From DASCNA01 sp036011305 (GTDB lineage Bacteria; Verrucomicrobiota; Lentisphaeria; Victivallales; GWF2-38-69), in contig DASCNA010000145.1 in assembly GCA_036011305.1 (NCBI GenBank), positions 1-64,000 on the forward strand: 64,000 bases of DNA. Direction: 5' to 3'. A program made the translations under genes and the position numbers. Every line of letters starts with the position of its first letter. Position 1 is the first letter of the stretch. The notes under the pieces were generated by a model. It was not told the origin of the DNA and did no database searches. It saw nothing but the letters and a program-made list of their open reading frames with translations. Below are positions 18,454-26,784 of the stretch, one piece after another.

Positions 18454-18516
18454 TAATTATAAATTGTTAATACATAAAAAATTAAGTATCTGAAAATCAT
18501 TAACAATTTATAATTA
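18454..18516. terminator. Long AT-rich inverted repeat between convergent genes
   Basis: An 18-bp perfect inverted repeat (core arms AATTATAAATTGTTAAT at 18455-18471 and ATTAACAATTTATAATT at 18499-18515) with a loop of about 27 bases. A second overlapping pair, AATACTTAATT and AATTAAGTAT, offers an alternative fold. It lies exactly between the converging Nudix and glutaredoxin genes, so a two-way terminator is the simplest reading. Similar ATTGTTAAT-like strings recur at about 5325-5345, 8185-8210 and 60757-60770. Confidence 0.5.
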
Positions 18517-18524
18517 GAATTATA

Positions 18525-18773
18525 TTATTCTTTTGTCCATTTAGATTTGTTCTGTTCCAGAAATAGTATAATTTCATCAGACTCAAGTATAGGTTCACCG
18601 TCAATTACAAGACATGGTACCTGTGTATTTTTATTCATTTTGAGTAGATTTTCTCTGTACTCTTTATGAACTTTTGTGTCTAAAAATATAATATCATGCT
18701 TTTTATCTTCTAAATATAAAAGCACTTTCTGACAGAAAGGACAACTTTCAAAATAATAAAGTTCAAGTTTCAT
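18525..18773 (-). CDS. Glutaredoxin-like thiol protein
   Basis: An 82-residue protein with a thioredoxin fold opening LELYYFESCPFCQKVLLYLE. The CPFC motif is the redox site. TQVPCLVIDGEP holds the cis-proline, and the tail resembles the glutaredoxin/GST N-terminal family. It should reduce disulfides or carry glutathione-like thiols in the cytoplasm. It starts 7 bases after the FKBP gene, so the two form a transcription unit. No glutathione genes are visible in the window. Confidence 0.85.
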   Translation of the reverse strand: MKLELYYFESCPFCQKVLLYLEDKKHDIIFLDTKVHKEYRENLLKMNKNTQVPCLVIDGEPILESDEIILFLEQNKSKWTKE

Positions 18774-18780
18774 AATTATA

Positions 18781-19212
18781 CTATTGATTTAATTCGACCA
18801 ATTCGATGTCAAAAATCAAAGTTTTTCCAGCTAAATGATGATTAGCATCAAGGCTTACTTCTTTGTCTGTAACTTCTGTAACTGTGACGGTAAGTGGTTG
18901 TCCATTTTCCTGTTTTAACTGTAATTTTTGACCTACTTCAGGTTTAATATTAGGAGGAAACTGCTCAATAGGGAATTTTGCAGCTAAATGATCATGGCGA
19001 ATACCATATGCCTCTTCAGGAGGTATAGTTACAGTTTTTTTATCATTTAATTTCATTCCATGAACACCTTTTTCAAAACCTGGTATCATTTGTTTTGCAC
19101 CCATTTTGAATTCAAGCGGATCACGATCTACTGAACTGTCAAAAACTGTTCCGTCTTCTAATTTTCCTGTATAATGAACTTTTACTGTATTTCCATCTTG
19201 TGCCTGTGACAT
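18781..19212 (-). CDS. FKBP-type peptidyl-prolyl isomerase (SlyD-like)
   Basis: A 143-residue FKBP with VKVHYTGKLEDGTVFDSS at the start, LEFKMGAKQMIPGFEKGVHGM in the active-site half and IPPEEAYGIR before an inserted chaperone flap. NHHLAGKTLIFDIELVEL closes the fold, the order found in SlyD. The flap and the NHxLAGKxLxF strand separate it from FkpA/FkpB forms. It lacks the long His-rich metal-binding tail of E. coli SlyD. It acts as a prolyl isomerase and folding helper in the cytoplasm. AAAGGAT serves as ribosome-binding site, and the gene is followed closely by the glutaredoxin gene. Confidence 0.88.
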   Translation of the reverse strand: MSQAQDGNTVKVHYTGKLEDGTVFDSSVDRDPLEFKMGAKQMIPGFEKGVHGMKLNDKKTVTIPPEEAYGIRHDHLAAKFPIEQFPPNIKPEVGQKLQLKQENGQPLTVTVTEVTDKEVSLDANHHLAGKTLIFDIELVELNQ

Positions 19213-19287
19213 ATCTATATCCTTTAGTTACTTTTAAAACTTCTTAATTTATTATCTTTTTATGATATAACAAATGGAATAGAAGCA

Positions 19288-21294
19288 TTAAACAATCTTT
19301 ATAGGGCAGGGAGGTAGTGAATCGAGGAAAATTTTTCCATATCGTTTAGTTATTAGTCTGTTATCGAGCAGCACTATAATTCCAGTATCTGTTTTACTTC
19401 TTATCAATCTTCCTATGCCTTGTTTAAATTTCAAGACTGCCTCAGGTAAAGAATATTCCATGAAAGGATTTCTGCCTTCTTCCTTTAATTTGTCAAGTCT
19501 GGCTTCAATCAGTGGTTCTGAAGGGACGGAGAAGGGAAGTTTTGTAATTATAACATTACTTAATGCTTCGCCGGGAACATCTACTCCCATCCAGAAACTA
19601 GTAGTTCCGAAAATGACTGAGTTGACATCTTTTTTGAAAAATTTTAGCATATTAGATCTGCTTATTCCATCACCTTGAGCAATAAGAGTAATACCTTTAC
19701 CAGCAAAATATTCAGAAGTCATCTGTTTCACTTTTGACAGTAAACTGTAGCTTGTAAAAAGCACAAATGCCTTGCCCTCTGTTTGGATTACATATTTTTT
19801 AATCTGTTCAGAAATGGAAGATTCATAAAAATTATCTCTTGGATCAGGTATTCCTTTTGGAATAAAAACACAACTCTGAGTAGCGTAATTGAATGGAGAA
19901 CTTAGTATCAACTCTTTTCCTACGAACCCAACTCTGCTCTTATAAAAATTCAACCTGTTTGCTACAGACAGTGTAGCACTGGTAATAGTTACAGGATAAC
20001 CTTCTGTAAACAGAGATCTATTTAAAATTTCAGGAACATTCAGTGGTGAATAATTAAGTGTTACATATTGCCTATTATAATTATCTTCAAGCTCAATCCA
20101 ATATACACTATCTTCTGCGTTCATCATTAAAAATTCAAAAATAGATTTTGTATAGCCTCTGCATTTTTGAAGCTGAACGTCTAATTCTAGTTTATAATTA
20201 TCATCATCCTGTATTTTTAAATATTCATCAAGTTTACGTTCCAGTAAAGCTAACTGCCCTGTTATAACATCCTCTACAATATAGGGGCGATGAATTCGTC
20301 TCTGAGTAGCCTCATGAGTAGACATATATTCTCGGACTTGATTAAAAAAAGTTTTAACATATTCAAAAGTGTGTCCAGTAATTTGCCTTAGTTCTATGGC
20401 TTTTGATCCAGGTCTGATGAGAAGTCCTCTTCCTCTATCCGGGTTATAGAGACGCGTAAGCATGTTTAATAGTCCAGGTTCGCTAATTCTCGTTCCCATA
20501 TATTTGGCAGTATTAGTTTCCAACTGATGTGCTTCATCAATTATGACTCCTGAGTATTGAGGTAAAATTCCACCTTCTATTTCTCCTTCTGTTTTCATTT
20601 TTAAGTCAGATAGAAAGAGAGCATGATTTGTTACTAGAAGGTTTGATTTTTCCCACTCTTTTCTTGCAGACCAGTAAAAGCACTTATTGAAATATTTACA
20701 TTTTGGACCAAAGCAGTTCCCATGTTCGCAGCATATGCAATGCCAAACAGACAAAGAAGGTTCGAATTCCATATCTGATAAGCTTCCATCTTTTGTTTTT
20801 TCAGCCCACTCAGTGATCTTTGCTATATCTGACATCATGGAGTTATTAGGGAGATATTCTCCCTGGTGATCTCCGGTTGACATTTCCAGTCTTCTTCTGC
20901 ATAGATAGTTTGTTCTTCCTTTAGCCAATGAAGCTTTAAAATCAACATCAGTGAGTTTTTTGAGTATTGGAATATCTTTAAAAATTAACTGTTCCTGTAA
21001 GTTGATAGTTTCTGTCGTAATGACTATAGGCCTTGGCTGTTTAAGGGCATAGAAAATAGCAGGAATTAAATATGCAAAACTTTTACCTACGCCTGTAGGG
21101 GCTTCAACGCAAAGATTGTAGGGCTCAATTAAAGAGCATGCTACATTAAGAGCCATCTCCTTTTGCTGAGGTCTTTCTTCATAGGTTCTTCCCCCATATT
21201 TTTCAGCTTCTTTTAGAGGTGTTTCAGAATCAAAAAACTTTATGACTTCATCGAGTATACTGTCTGAACCCGATCTGTTTTTTATCATTATCAT
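19288..21294 (-). CDS. dinG: DinG-family iron-sulfur DNA helicase
   Basis: A 668-residue superfamily-2 helicase of the XPD/DinG group. The Walker A motif is APTGVGKSFAYLIPA. TTETINLQEQL is motif Ia and IIDEAHQLE the DEAH box. VFGTTSFWMGVDVPGEALS and FKQGIGRLIRS are motifs V and VI. Between motifs Ia and II, four cysteines in the YLCRRRLE and CICCEHGNCFGPKC regions should bind a 4Fe-4S cluster. It unwinds forked or R-loop DNA 5' to 3' during repair. It begins a minus-strand run with the FKBP and glutaredoxin genes 75 bases later. Either of two nearby ATGs (codons 1 or 3) could be the start. Confidence 0.9.
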   Translation of the reverse strand: MIMIKNRSGSDSILDEVIKFFDSETPLKEAEKYGGRTYEERPQQKEMALNVACSLIEPYNLCVEAPTGVGKSFAYLIPAIFYALKQPRPIVITTETINLQEQLIFKDIPILKKLTDVDFKASLAKGRTNYLCRRRLEMSTGDHQGEYLPNNSMMSDIAKITEWAEKTKDGSLSDMEFEPSLSVWHCICCEHGNCFGPKCKYFNKCFYWSARKEWEKSNLLVTNHALFLSDLKMKTEGEIEGGILPQYSGVIIDEAHQLETNTAKYMGTRISEPGLLNMLTRLYNPDRGRGLLIRPGSKAIELRQITGHTFEYVKTFFNQVREYMSTHEATQRRIHRPYIVEDVITGQLALLERKLDEYLKIQDDDNYKLELDVQLQKCRGYTKSIFEFLMMNAEDSVYWIELEDNYNRQYVTLNYSPLNVPEILNRSLFTEGYPVTITSATLSVANRLNFYKSRVGFVGKELILSSPFNYATQSCVFIPKGIPDPRDNFYESSISEQIKKYVIQTEGKAFVLFTSYSLLSKVKQMTSEYFAGKGITLIAQGDGISRSNMLKFFKKDVNSVIFGTTSFWMGVDVPGEALSNVIITKLPFSVPSEPLIEARLDKLKEEGRNPFMEYSLPEAVLKFKQGIGRLIRSKTDTGIIVLLDNRLITKRYGKIFLDSLPPCPIKIV

Positions 21295-21400
21295 AATATA
21301 TAGAGTTTTAAATTTTGGGTTTAATGTTTTGAATTAATAAATTCAGAAGCAGCTTTAACTCAACATTTAAAACTCAAAACTCAGCACCTGAATGTCCAAC

Positions 21401-22624
21401 TCATCTACTGTAATACCTAATCACTGCAGGTAAAAGTGTTATTAGTGCAAATAAGACAAATAAAAAACAAGTCAAAAAAGGAACTGTAGAAGCTTTTATA
21501 AAGCGTTTTTTATACACAAGTCTTCTTCTGTAAATAACGGAAAAAATTAGTAAAATAGGCAAGCCTGACATAGCAATATTCAAGTCGCCCATGTTTGTTG
21601 TCCAGGTAAATGCAAGGACGATAATTGAAAAAATAATTAAACAAAGGTCTATTACTACAAATTTTACAGATGAAAAATTTTTAACTGCATATTTGGTTAT
21701 CAATTTTTTACAGAACATAGCTAGTTTATTAGGCTCGCATTTCTCTAGTCTTTTTGTTAAGATTTTTGAAAATTTACCTACAATCTTATATTTATCAGAA
21801 AATTTAGTAATGAACATGATAAATTCATCTGCCGGTTTGCATTTATCAGACCTTTCTTTAAAAAACATTTGAGCATAGTTAGCTGCAAACCATAGCATTA
21901 ATGCACTTCCGTAGAATCCCATAAAATCAAAAAATTTACCGCTGGCTTTAAACATATCTGGAAGAAAAAATATCAAAGCCAGTAATACTGATAAAAGAGC
22001 AAGATGTCTGGATTTGAACATTCCAATAAATTTATTTTTTCTAATATCAATTTTGAAAGCAAATCCTGTTGCAAGTATTCCAAATGCTATACCTGCTATT
22101 ACATCACTTAGGTAGTGCCAGTTTGCCCAGTTTCTACAAAACGCAACAGCTGGTGCTATTACAACTAGCGGTGCCAAAACAGGAATTTCGGCCGCCAAAG
22201 GCACAACTAGCGCTGTTGCTGTTGCAGAATCGCCGCTTGGGAAAGAGAAGTCATTTCTTCCATTGGGACGTTCTCTATGCACTGCAGGTTTTAGTATACC
22301 TACCATTATTCCCATTAGAAGAAGTGTTAGAACGATTCTCCATCCAATTCTTCTTAATCCAACTGCACCCATTACTGCCGCTATAAAACCTAAAGTTTTT
22401 CCATCTCCAAAAAGCTTGATTACATCAATAAAAGACTCTAAAGTAGGAGTGCCATAATTATTGCGTAAATTCAGGACATAATTTTTCCACTCCATATCAT
22501 ATGGATGAGCAACTGCTGTGATGATCATAATAATAATGAATAATATATAATAGAAAAAAGGTCTTTTATATATAGGTTTATTTTTTATATCTTCAACATA
22601 GTAATTTGATAGTTTGAATTTCAT
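21401..22624 (-). CDS. PAP2-family membrane phosphatase with altered PSGD motif
   Basis: A 407-residue protein with about ten hydrophobic segments. The first half holds the PAP2/undecaprenyl-diphosphatase-type motifs: KPAVHRERP (motif 1), FPSGDSATA (motif 2) and CRNWANWHYLSDVIAG (motif 3). Motif 2 normally reads PSGH, and here the histidine is aspartate. The nucleophilic His and its Asp in motif 3 are present, so activity is still possible. The second half has a long helical linker and three more membrane segments that are not part of the standard domain. It should remove phosphate from lipid phosphates in the membrane. Substrate is unknown. It lies between birA and dinG on the same strand. 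Confidence 0.82.
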   Translation of the reverse strand: MKFKLSNYYVEDIKNKPIYKRPFFYYILFIIIMIITAVAHPYDMEWKNYVLNLRNNYGTPTLESFIDVIKLFGDGKTLGFIAAVMGAVGLRRIGWRIVLTLLLMGIMVGILKPAVHRERPNGRNDFSFPSGDSATATALVVPLAAEIPVLAPLVVIAPAVAFCRNWANWHYLSDVIAGIAFGILATGFAFKIDIRKNKFIGMFKSRHLALLSVLLALIFFLPDMFKASGKFFDFMGFYGSALMLWFAANYAQMFFKERSDKCKPADEFIMFITKFSDKYKIVGKFSKILTKRLEKCEPNKLAMFCKKLITKYAVKNFSSVKFVVIDLCLIIFSIIVLAFTWTTNMGDLNIAMSGLPILLIFSVIYRRRLVYKKRFIKASTVPFLTCFLFVLFALITLLPAVIRYYSR

Positions 22625-22684
22625 ACTTGCAGAAAACCTTTCTTTATGGTGTTTATCCGATATGTTTAAGTTTAGTGGATAATG

Positions 22685-23425
22685 TTAGAATTTGCTAACA
22701 GTAATATCGCCAGAAAAAACTGAATGAAAATTACCGCCTTTATCAATGACATATAACTGACCTGTTTCTTTAATATCAAGAACTTTTACTTCTAAAGTTT
22801 TATCATCTGAAAATGTAATGCTTATATTTTTACCAATCAGCTTATTCTCTGATTTCCATATTCTATAAACATTCTCTTCACTTTTTACTAACATCATTTG
22901 TTCAAATTTATTTAAGTGATGCAGTAGTATGTCTGATGTGTCTGTAATTGTAGTTATATTGCCTGTTTCTGCTAAAATAGATGTTGCAGGTTTGTCTATT
23001 TTTAATACTTGTTGTTCAGGCATGTTGAGGTTAATGCCCATACCTATTATTACTCCATCTATTTCACCTGAACTGTTAATGACCGATTCACAAAGTACAC
23101 CTGCTATTTTTTTTTCTTTTATAAAAACATCATTTGGCCATTTCAGCCAGAATGAAAGATCTGGAGCTGTTTCTCTCAAAGTATTCAATACAGCTAGACC
23201 ACCTATCCATGACGTCTTTAAAATATTAAAAGCCGGTTTCTTTAAAACAAAACTGGCGTACAAATTAACGTTACCGGGAGATTCCCATGTTTTACCAAAT
23301 CTTCCTACACCTTCTGTCTGTTCTTTAGCGGCTATTAACAATTTATTTTCAAGGATTTTAAAATTTCTTAATGCATATTTATTCGTAGAATCAATTTTGT
23401 CTATCCAGAGTGTCTTATTCGTCAT
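22685..23425 (-). CDS. birA: Biotin-protein ligase (BirA type without DNA-binding domain)
   Basis: A 246-residue (from 23425) biotin ligase. DSTNKYALRN is the substrate-side opening, TEGVGRFGKTWESPGNVNLY the biotin/AMP loop, and KWPNDVFIKEKKIAGVLCE and GMGINLN complete the catalytic site. A C-terminal SH3-like domain follows. It lacks the N-terminal winged helix of bifunctional E. coli BirA, so it attaches biotin to carboxylases but should not act as a repressor. The start at the sixth-codon-downstream ATG gives MTNKTLWIDKID, which fits family alignments better than the longer form. No clear ribosome-binding site marks either. Confidence 0.9.
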   Translation of the reverse strand: MTNKTLWIDKIDSTNKYALRNFKILENKLLIAAKEQTEGVGRFGKTWESPGNVNLYASFVLKKPAFNILKTSWIGGLAVLNTLRETAPDLSFWLKWPNDVFIKEKKIAGVLCESVINSSGEIDGVIIGMGINLNMPEQQVLKIDKPATSILAETGNITTITDTSDILLHHLNKFEQMMLVKSEENVYRIWKSENKLIGKNISITFSDDKTLEVKVLDIKETGQLYVIDKGGNFHSVFSGDITVSKF

Positions 23426-23754
23426 AATTAAAAACAATATCAAGCATTATACAGTAAAAGGTTTTATCTATATTATATTTTTAAAAAGTTTTAATACTAG
23501 CACTCATTACTGTTGATAGCCAGTTAATTTATTTATTAAAAATGAAAAATTACAATTTATGAATGAACAGATAATAGATCAATATTCTGTTTCTATTCAG
23601 CTATATTATATAACTCAATCGCTTAGTGGACTCAAAAAACACTAGACTTAAAAATTTTGTAATTCGTAATTCTATCCCTACTGTATTAAGTTTTATATTT
23701 AGCAATTATTAATTATTCATTTTTTATATTATTTAAGAAAAAGGTTCCCTGTTT
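23426..23754. other. Intergenic region between birA and proS
   Basis: About 330 bases, very AT-rich, between the divergent birA and proS genes, and so holding both promoters. I see no T-box core and no open frame worth calling. A single CIRCE-like half-site (TAGCACTC at 23497-23504) has no proper partner. Scattered AATTACAA/TTGTAATT words are present at low significance. Confidence 0.5.
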
Positions 23755-25485
23755 ATGAAAATGTCTAAACTTGTCGGCAGGCGCATTAAAGAAGACCCAA
23801 AAGATGCACTTACAGTCAGTCATAAATTTATTCTCAGAGGCGGTTATGCCAGGCTAGTTTCAGCTGGAATTTATTCCCTGCTTCCTTTGGGTAGAAAAAT
23901 AACTAAAAAAATTGAAACAATTATTAGAGAAGAAATGGATGCTATAGAAGGGCAGGAAATACTGATGCCTGTAGCTTTACCTAAAGATTTATGGGACGAA
24001 TCAGGCAGATATGAAAGTGTTGGAGATGAACTTCTAAGATTTAAGGATAGAAACGGTAAGGGAATGTTGCTTGCTATGACGCATGAAGAAGCAGTTGTTC
24101 ATTTGGTAAGGACAGAAGTAAACAGCTATAAACAGCTCCCTTTTATGGTGTATCAGCTTCAGAGAAAATATAGAGATGAAGCCAGACCTCGCGCCGGTTT
24201 AATTAGAGTAAGGGAGTTTACAATGAAAGATGGATACTCTTTTCATGAAACTCAGGAATGTTTAGATGAATATTATTACAAAGCACATCAGGCTTATGAA
24301 AATATATTTAATAGAGTTGGACTGAGTGATACTATTTCAATAAAATCAGATTCAGGTATGATGGGAGGAGCTGTTTCTCATGAATTTATGGCTCTGTCAG
24401 AATCAGGAGAAGATACGCTTTTTATATCTCCTGACGGACAGTATAAAGCAAATAGAGAAATTGCAACAGCTTCATGGAAGTTTGAAAAAGAAGATGAAAA
24501 AGAACTGGAAAAAGTCCATACTCCAGGTAAAAAATCTATCGAAGAGGTGGCTGATTATCTAGGAGTCAAGCATGAAAATACCGGTAAAGCAGTTTTTTAT
24601 ACTGATGGTAATGATCACTTGATTTTTGTAATGATTAGAGGTGATTTTGAAGTCAACGAAAATAAAGTAAAAAAATATTTAAAGATAGGCCAGCTTGAAT
24701 TTGCTTCTGATGAATTGATAGTAGCCAGCGGTGCACAACCTGGTTATGCCTCTCCTATAGGTATTAATAGAGATAAAGTGACTGTTCTTGTAGATAGTTC
24801 TGTAGCAGAATCGTCTAATCTTGTTGTCGGTGCTAATGAAGAGGATTATCATTTTAAGAATTTCAATTTTAAACGTGATATGATAGATGCCGAAATAATT
24901 GATCTTGCCACAGTCAGAGCAGGTGATCCATGTCCTTTAACAGGCGAACCTCTCGAAGAAAAAAGAGGGATTGAAGTAGGTAATATATTTCAACTTGGCA
25001 CCAAATACTCTGATGCTATGAATTGTAAGTTTTTAGATAAGAATGGTAAATCTAAATCTATGATAATGGGATGTTATGGTATTGGAGTTGAACGAACTAT
25101 GGCATCTGTAATTGAACAGTCATATGATGACTGGGGGCCAATATGGCCAATAACAATTGCACCTTATCATGTCCATTTATGCGCTCTTAATATAAAAAAG
25201 GAAGAAGTAAGAATTGCAGCTGATAAAATATATGATGAGTTTACAAAATCAGGAATTGAGATTTTATATGATGATCGTGGTGAAAAAGCAGGTTTCATGT
25301 TTAATGATGCAGATCTTATCGGTATTCCTTTTAGAATTATTATTTCTCCCAAGACTTTGGAAGAAGGTGCAGTAGAGCTTAAAATCAGGGGTGATAAAAA
25401 CGATAAGAAACTATTGAAAATTGATTGTTTAAAAGAAACATTGCAGAAAATGATAAAAGAAGAATTCAGTAAATATTCTCAATAA
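23755..25485 (+). CDS. proS: Prolyl-tRNA synthetase, bacterial type with editing domain
   Basis: A 576-residue class II synthetase, matching the usual length of the bacterial (E. coli-like) type that carries an inserted editing domain between motifs 2 and 3. MRQ-type N-terminal region, LRGGYARLVSAGIYSLLPLG, motif 2 around YRDEARPRAGLIRVREFTMKD, and motif 3 with GCYGIGVERTMAS are visible. The insert spans about residues 230-380. It charges tRNA-Pro with proline. Either of the first two in-frame ATGs (codons 1 and 3) may be used. map follows after 32 bases, so the two are probably co-transcribed. Confidence 0.96.
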   Translation: MKMSKLVGRRIKEDPKDALTVSHKFILRGGYARLVSAGIYSLLPLGRKITKKIETIIREEMDAIEGQEILMPVALPKDLWDESGRYESVGDELLRFKDRNGKGMLLAMTHEEAVVHLVRTEVNSYKQLPFMVYQLQRKYRDEARPRAGLIRVREFTMKDGYSFHETQECLDEYYYKAHQAYENIFNRVGLSDTISIKSDSGMMGGAVSHEFMALSESGEDTLFISPDGQYKANREIATASWKFEKEDEKELEKVHTPGKKSIEEVADYLGVKHENTGKAVFYTDGNDHLIFVMIRGDFEVNENKVKKYLKIGQLEFASDELIVASGAQPGYASPIGINRDKVTVLVDSSVAESSNLVVGANEEDYHFKNFNFKRDMIDAEIIDLATVRAGDPCPLTGEPLEEKRGIEVGNIFQLGTKYSDAMNCKFLDKNGKSKSMIMGCYGIGVERTMASVIEQSYDDWGPIWPITIAPYHVHLCALNIKKEEVRIAADKIYDEFTKSGIEILYDDRGEKAGFMFNDADLIGIPFRIIISPKTLEEGAVELKIRGDKNDKKLLKIDCLKETLQKMIKEEFSKYSQ

Positions 25486-25517
25486 TTTTATGAAGAATAT
25501 TTCAGATTTATTATAAT

Positions 25518-26294
25518 ATGAGCATTATTATAAAGAATAAAAATGAAATCGAAATGATGCGTCAGGCAGGTAAGCTTGCCGCTGATGTACTGGTAATGAT
25601 TGCCCCCTATGTGAAAGAAGGTATTTCAACAGGTGATCTCAATTTATTATGCCATAATTATATTGTATTCAATCAGGGTGCAGTACCATCGCCATTGAAT
25701 TATAATGGTTTTCCAGCATCGATATGTACTTCTGTTAATGATGTTGTATGCCATGGGATCCCTGATTTCAAACAAGTACTTATTGAAGGCGATATAGTGA
25801 ACCTTGATATTACGGTTAATAAAAATGGATTTCACGGGGATACCAGCATGACTTTTATTATAGGATCTGCAAAACAGGAAGCGGTAAAACTTGTTGAAAC
25901 GACTAAGCAGTGTTTATATGAAGCTATAAAAATAGTAAAACCCGGTATTAGATTGGGTGAAATAGGATATACTATACAAAAACTAGCTGAATCTCAAAAC
26001 TATAGTGTAGTCAGGGATTATTGCGGGCATGGAATAGGACGTGAATTTCATGAACCCCCTTGTGTAGCTCACTACGGAAATAAGCACAAAGGTGTGATTT
26101 TAAAAGAAGGGATGACATTTACTGTTGAACCAATGATTAATCTTGGTGATTTTAGAGTAGTGACTTCTAAAAGAGATAATTGGACTGTTACATCACGGGA
26201 TAACAAATTGTCTGCACAGTTTGAACATACACTTCTAGTAACAAAAAATGGATGTGAGGTACTTACCAAGCGTCATAATGAAATAATGATCTAA
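25518..26294 (+). CDS. map: Methionine aminopeptidase type I
   Basis: A 258-residue M24A peptidase. Metal ligands are visible in their usual order: D in NLDITVNKNGFHGDTSMTF (two aspartates), H in YCGHGIGREFHEPP, E in MTFTVEPMINLG and E in SAQFEHTLLVT. It removes the initiator methionine from new proteins using divalent metal. Length is that of the short bacterial form with no N-terminal extension. It follows proS by 32 bases on the same strand and precedes a small membrane protein. Confidence 0.96.
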   Translation: MSIIIKNKNEIEMMRQAGKLAADVLVMIAPYVKEGISTGDLNLLCHNYIVFNQGAVPSPLNYNGFPASICTSVNDVVCHGIPDFKQVLIEGDIVNLDITVNKNGFHGDTSMTFIIGSAKQEAVKLVETTKQCLYEAIKIVKPGIRLGEIGYTIQKLAESQNYSVVRDYCGHGIGREFHEPPCVAHYGNKHKGVILKEGMTFTVEPMINLGDFRVVTSKRDNWTVTSRDNKLSAQFEHTLLVTKNGCEVLTKRHNEIMI

Positions 26295-26319
26295 CAAAAA
26301 TAGGGAACCTGCACGGAAA

Positions 26320-26760
26320 GTGATCAGTAATAATATGTTAAAGTTTGAAATATTTTTGATATACATATTGAAAATAATGTTGATAATAAGTTCTGTTTTT
26401 ATAATAATTGGTTTATATAAACATTTTTCTTCTTCCACAGAAATAGTTCCAGGTTCAGTCTTTGTTGTTTTATTATCTCTATCTGCTCTATGTATGAGTT
26501 GGGCGAGATTGGATGTTATCTGCGAAGTGGTAAAAAAAGCTGTATATGAATCAGGGATAGAACTTTTTTTAAGTTCTATGCTTGTTCTCGTATCGCTTCC
26601 AGTGCCTTGGTTTTGTAAATTATCTAAACTTGATAATACAATAATTGAGCCGGTACTTAAATACCTACATGTTATATTAGTTTTTCTGGCCTTGATCGTT
26701 GCTTATAGAGCGATTGTAAGATTGCTGAATCTGCTGTCTGAAAAGCGCAATTGTAAATAA
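26320..26760 (+). CDS. Small hypothetical four-helix membrane protein
   Basis: A 146-residue protein I do not recognise. It has four hydrophobic segments (near residues 10-28, 40-62, 80-95 and 115-138). A cytoplasm-facing segment between them contains DVICEVVKKAVYE. The listed start is a GTG at 26320 with GGAA just upstream. An ATG at 26335 is the alternative and lacks a ribosome-binding site. It is 25 bases downstream of map on the same strand, which may only reflect read-through. No catalytic motif is visible. Confidence 0.6.
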   Translation: MISNNMLKFEIFLIYILKIMLIISSVFIIIGLYKHFSSSTEIVPGSVFVVLLSLSALCMSWARLDVICEVVKKAVYESGIELFLSSMLVLVSLPVPWFCKLSKLDNTIIEPVLKYLHVILVFLALIVAYRAIVRLLNLLSEKRNCK

Positions 26761-26784
26761 GAGTCAATATAATGTAAAGGTATA

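Noticed and set aside
23497..23520. CIRCE heat-shock operator
   Set aside because: Only the left half TAGCACTC is present. The right half after nine bases matches 5 of 9 positions.
23426..23754. T-box leader upstream of proS
   Set aside because: No AGGGTGG-type T-box core or antiterminator pair could be found.
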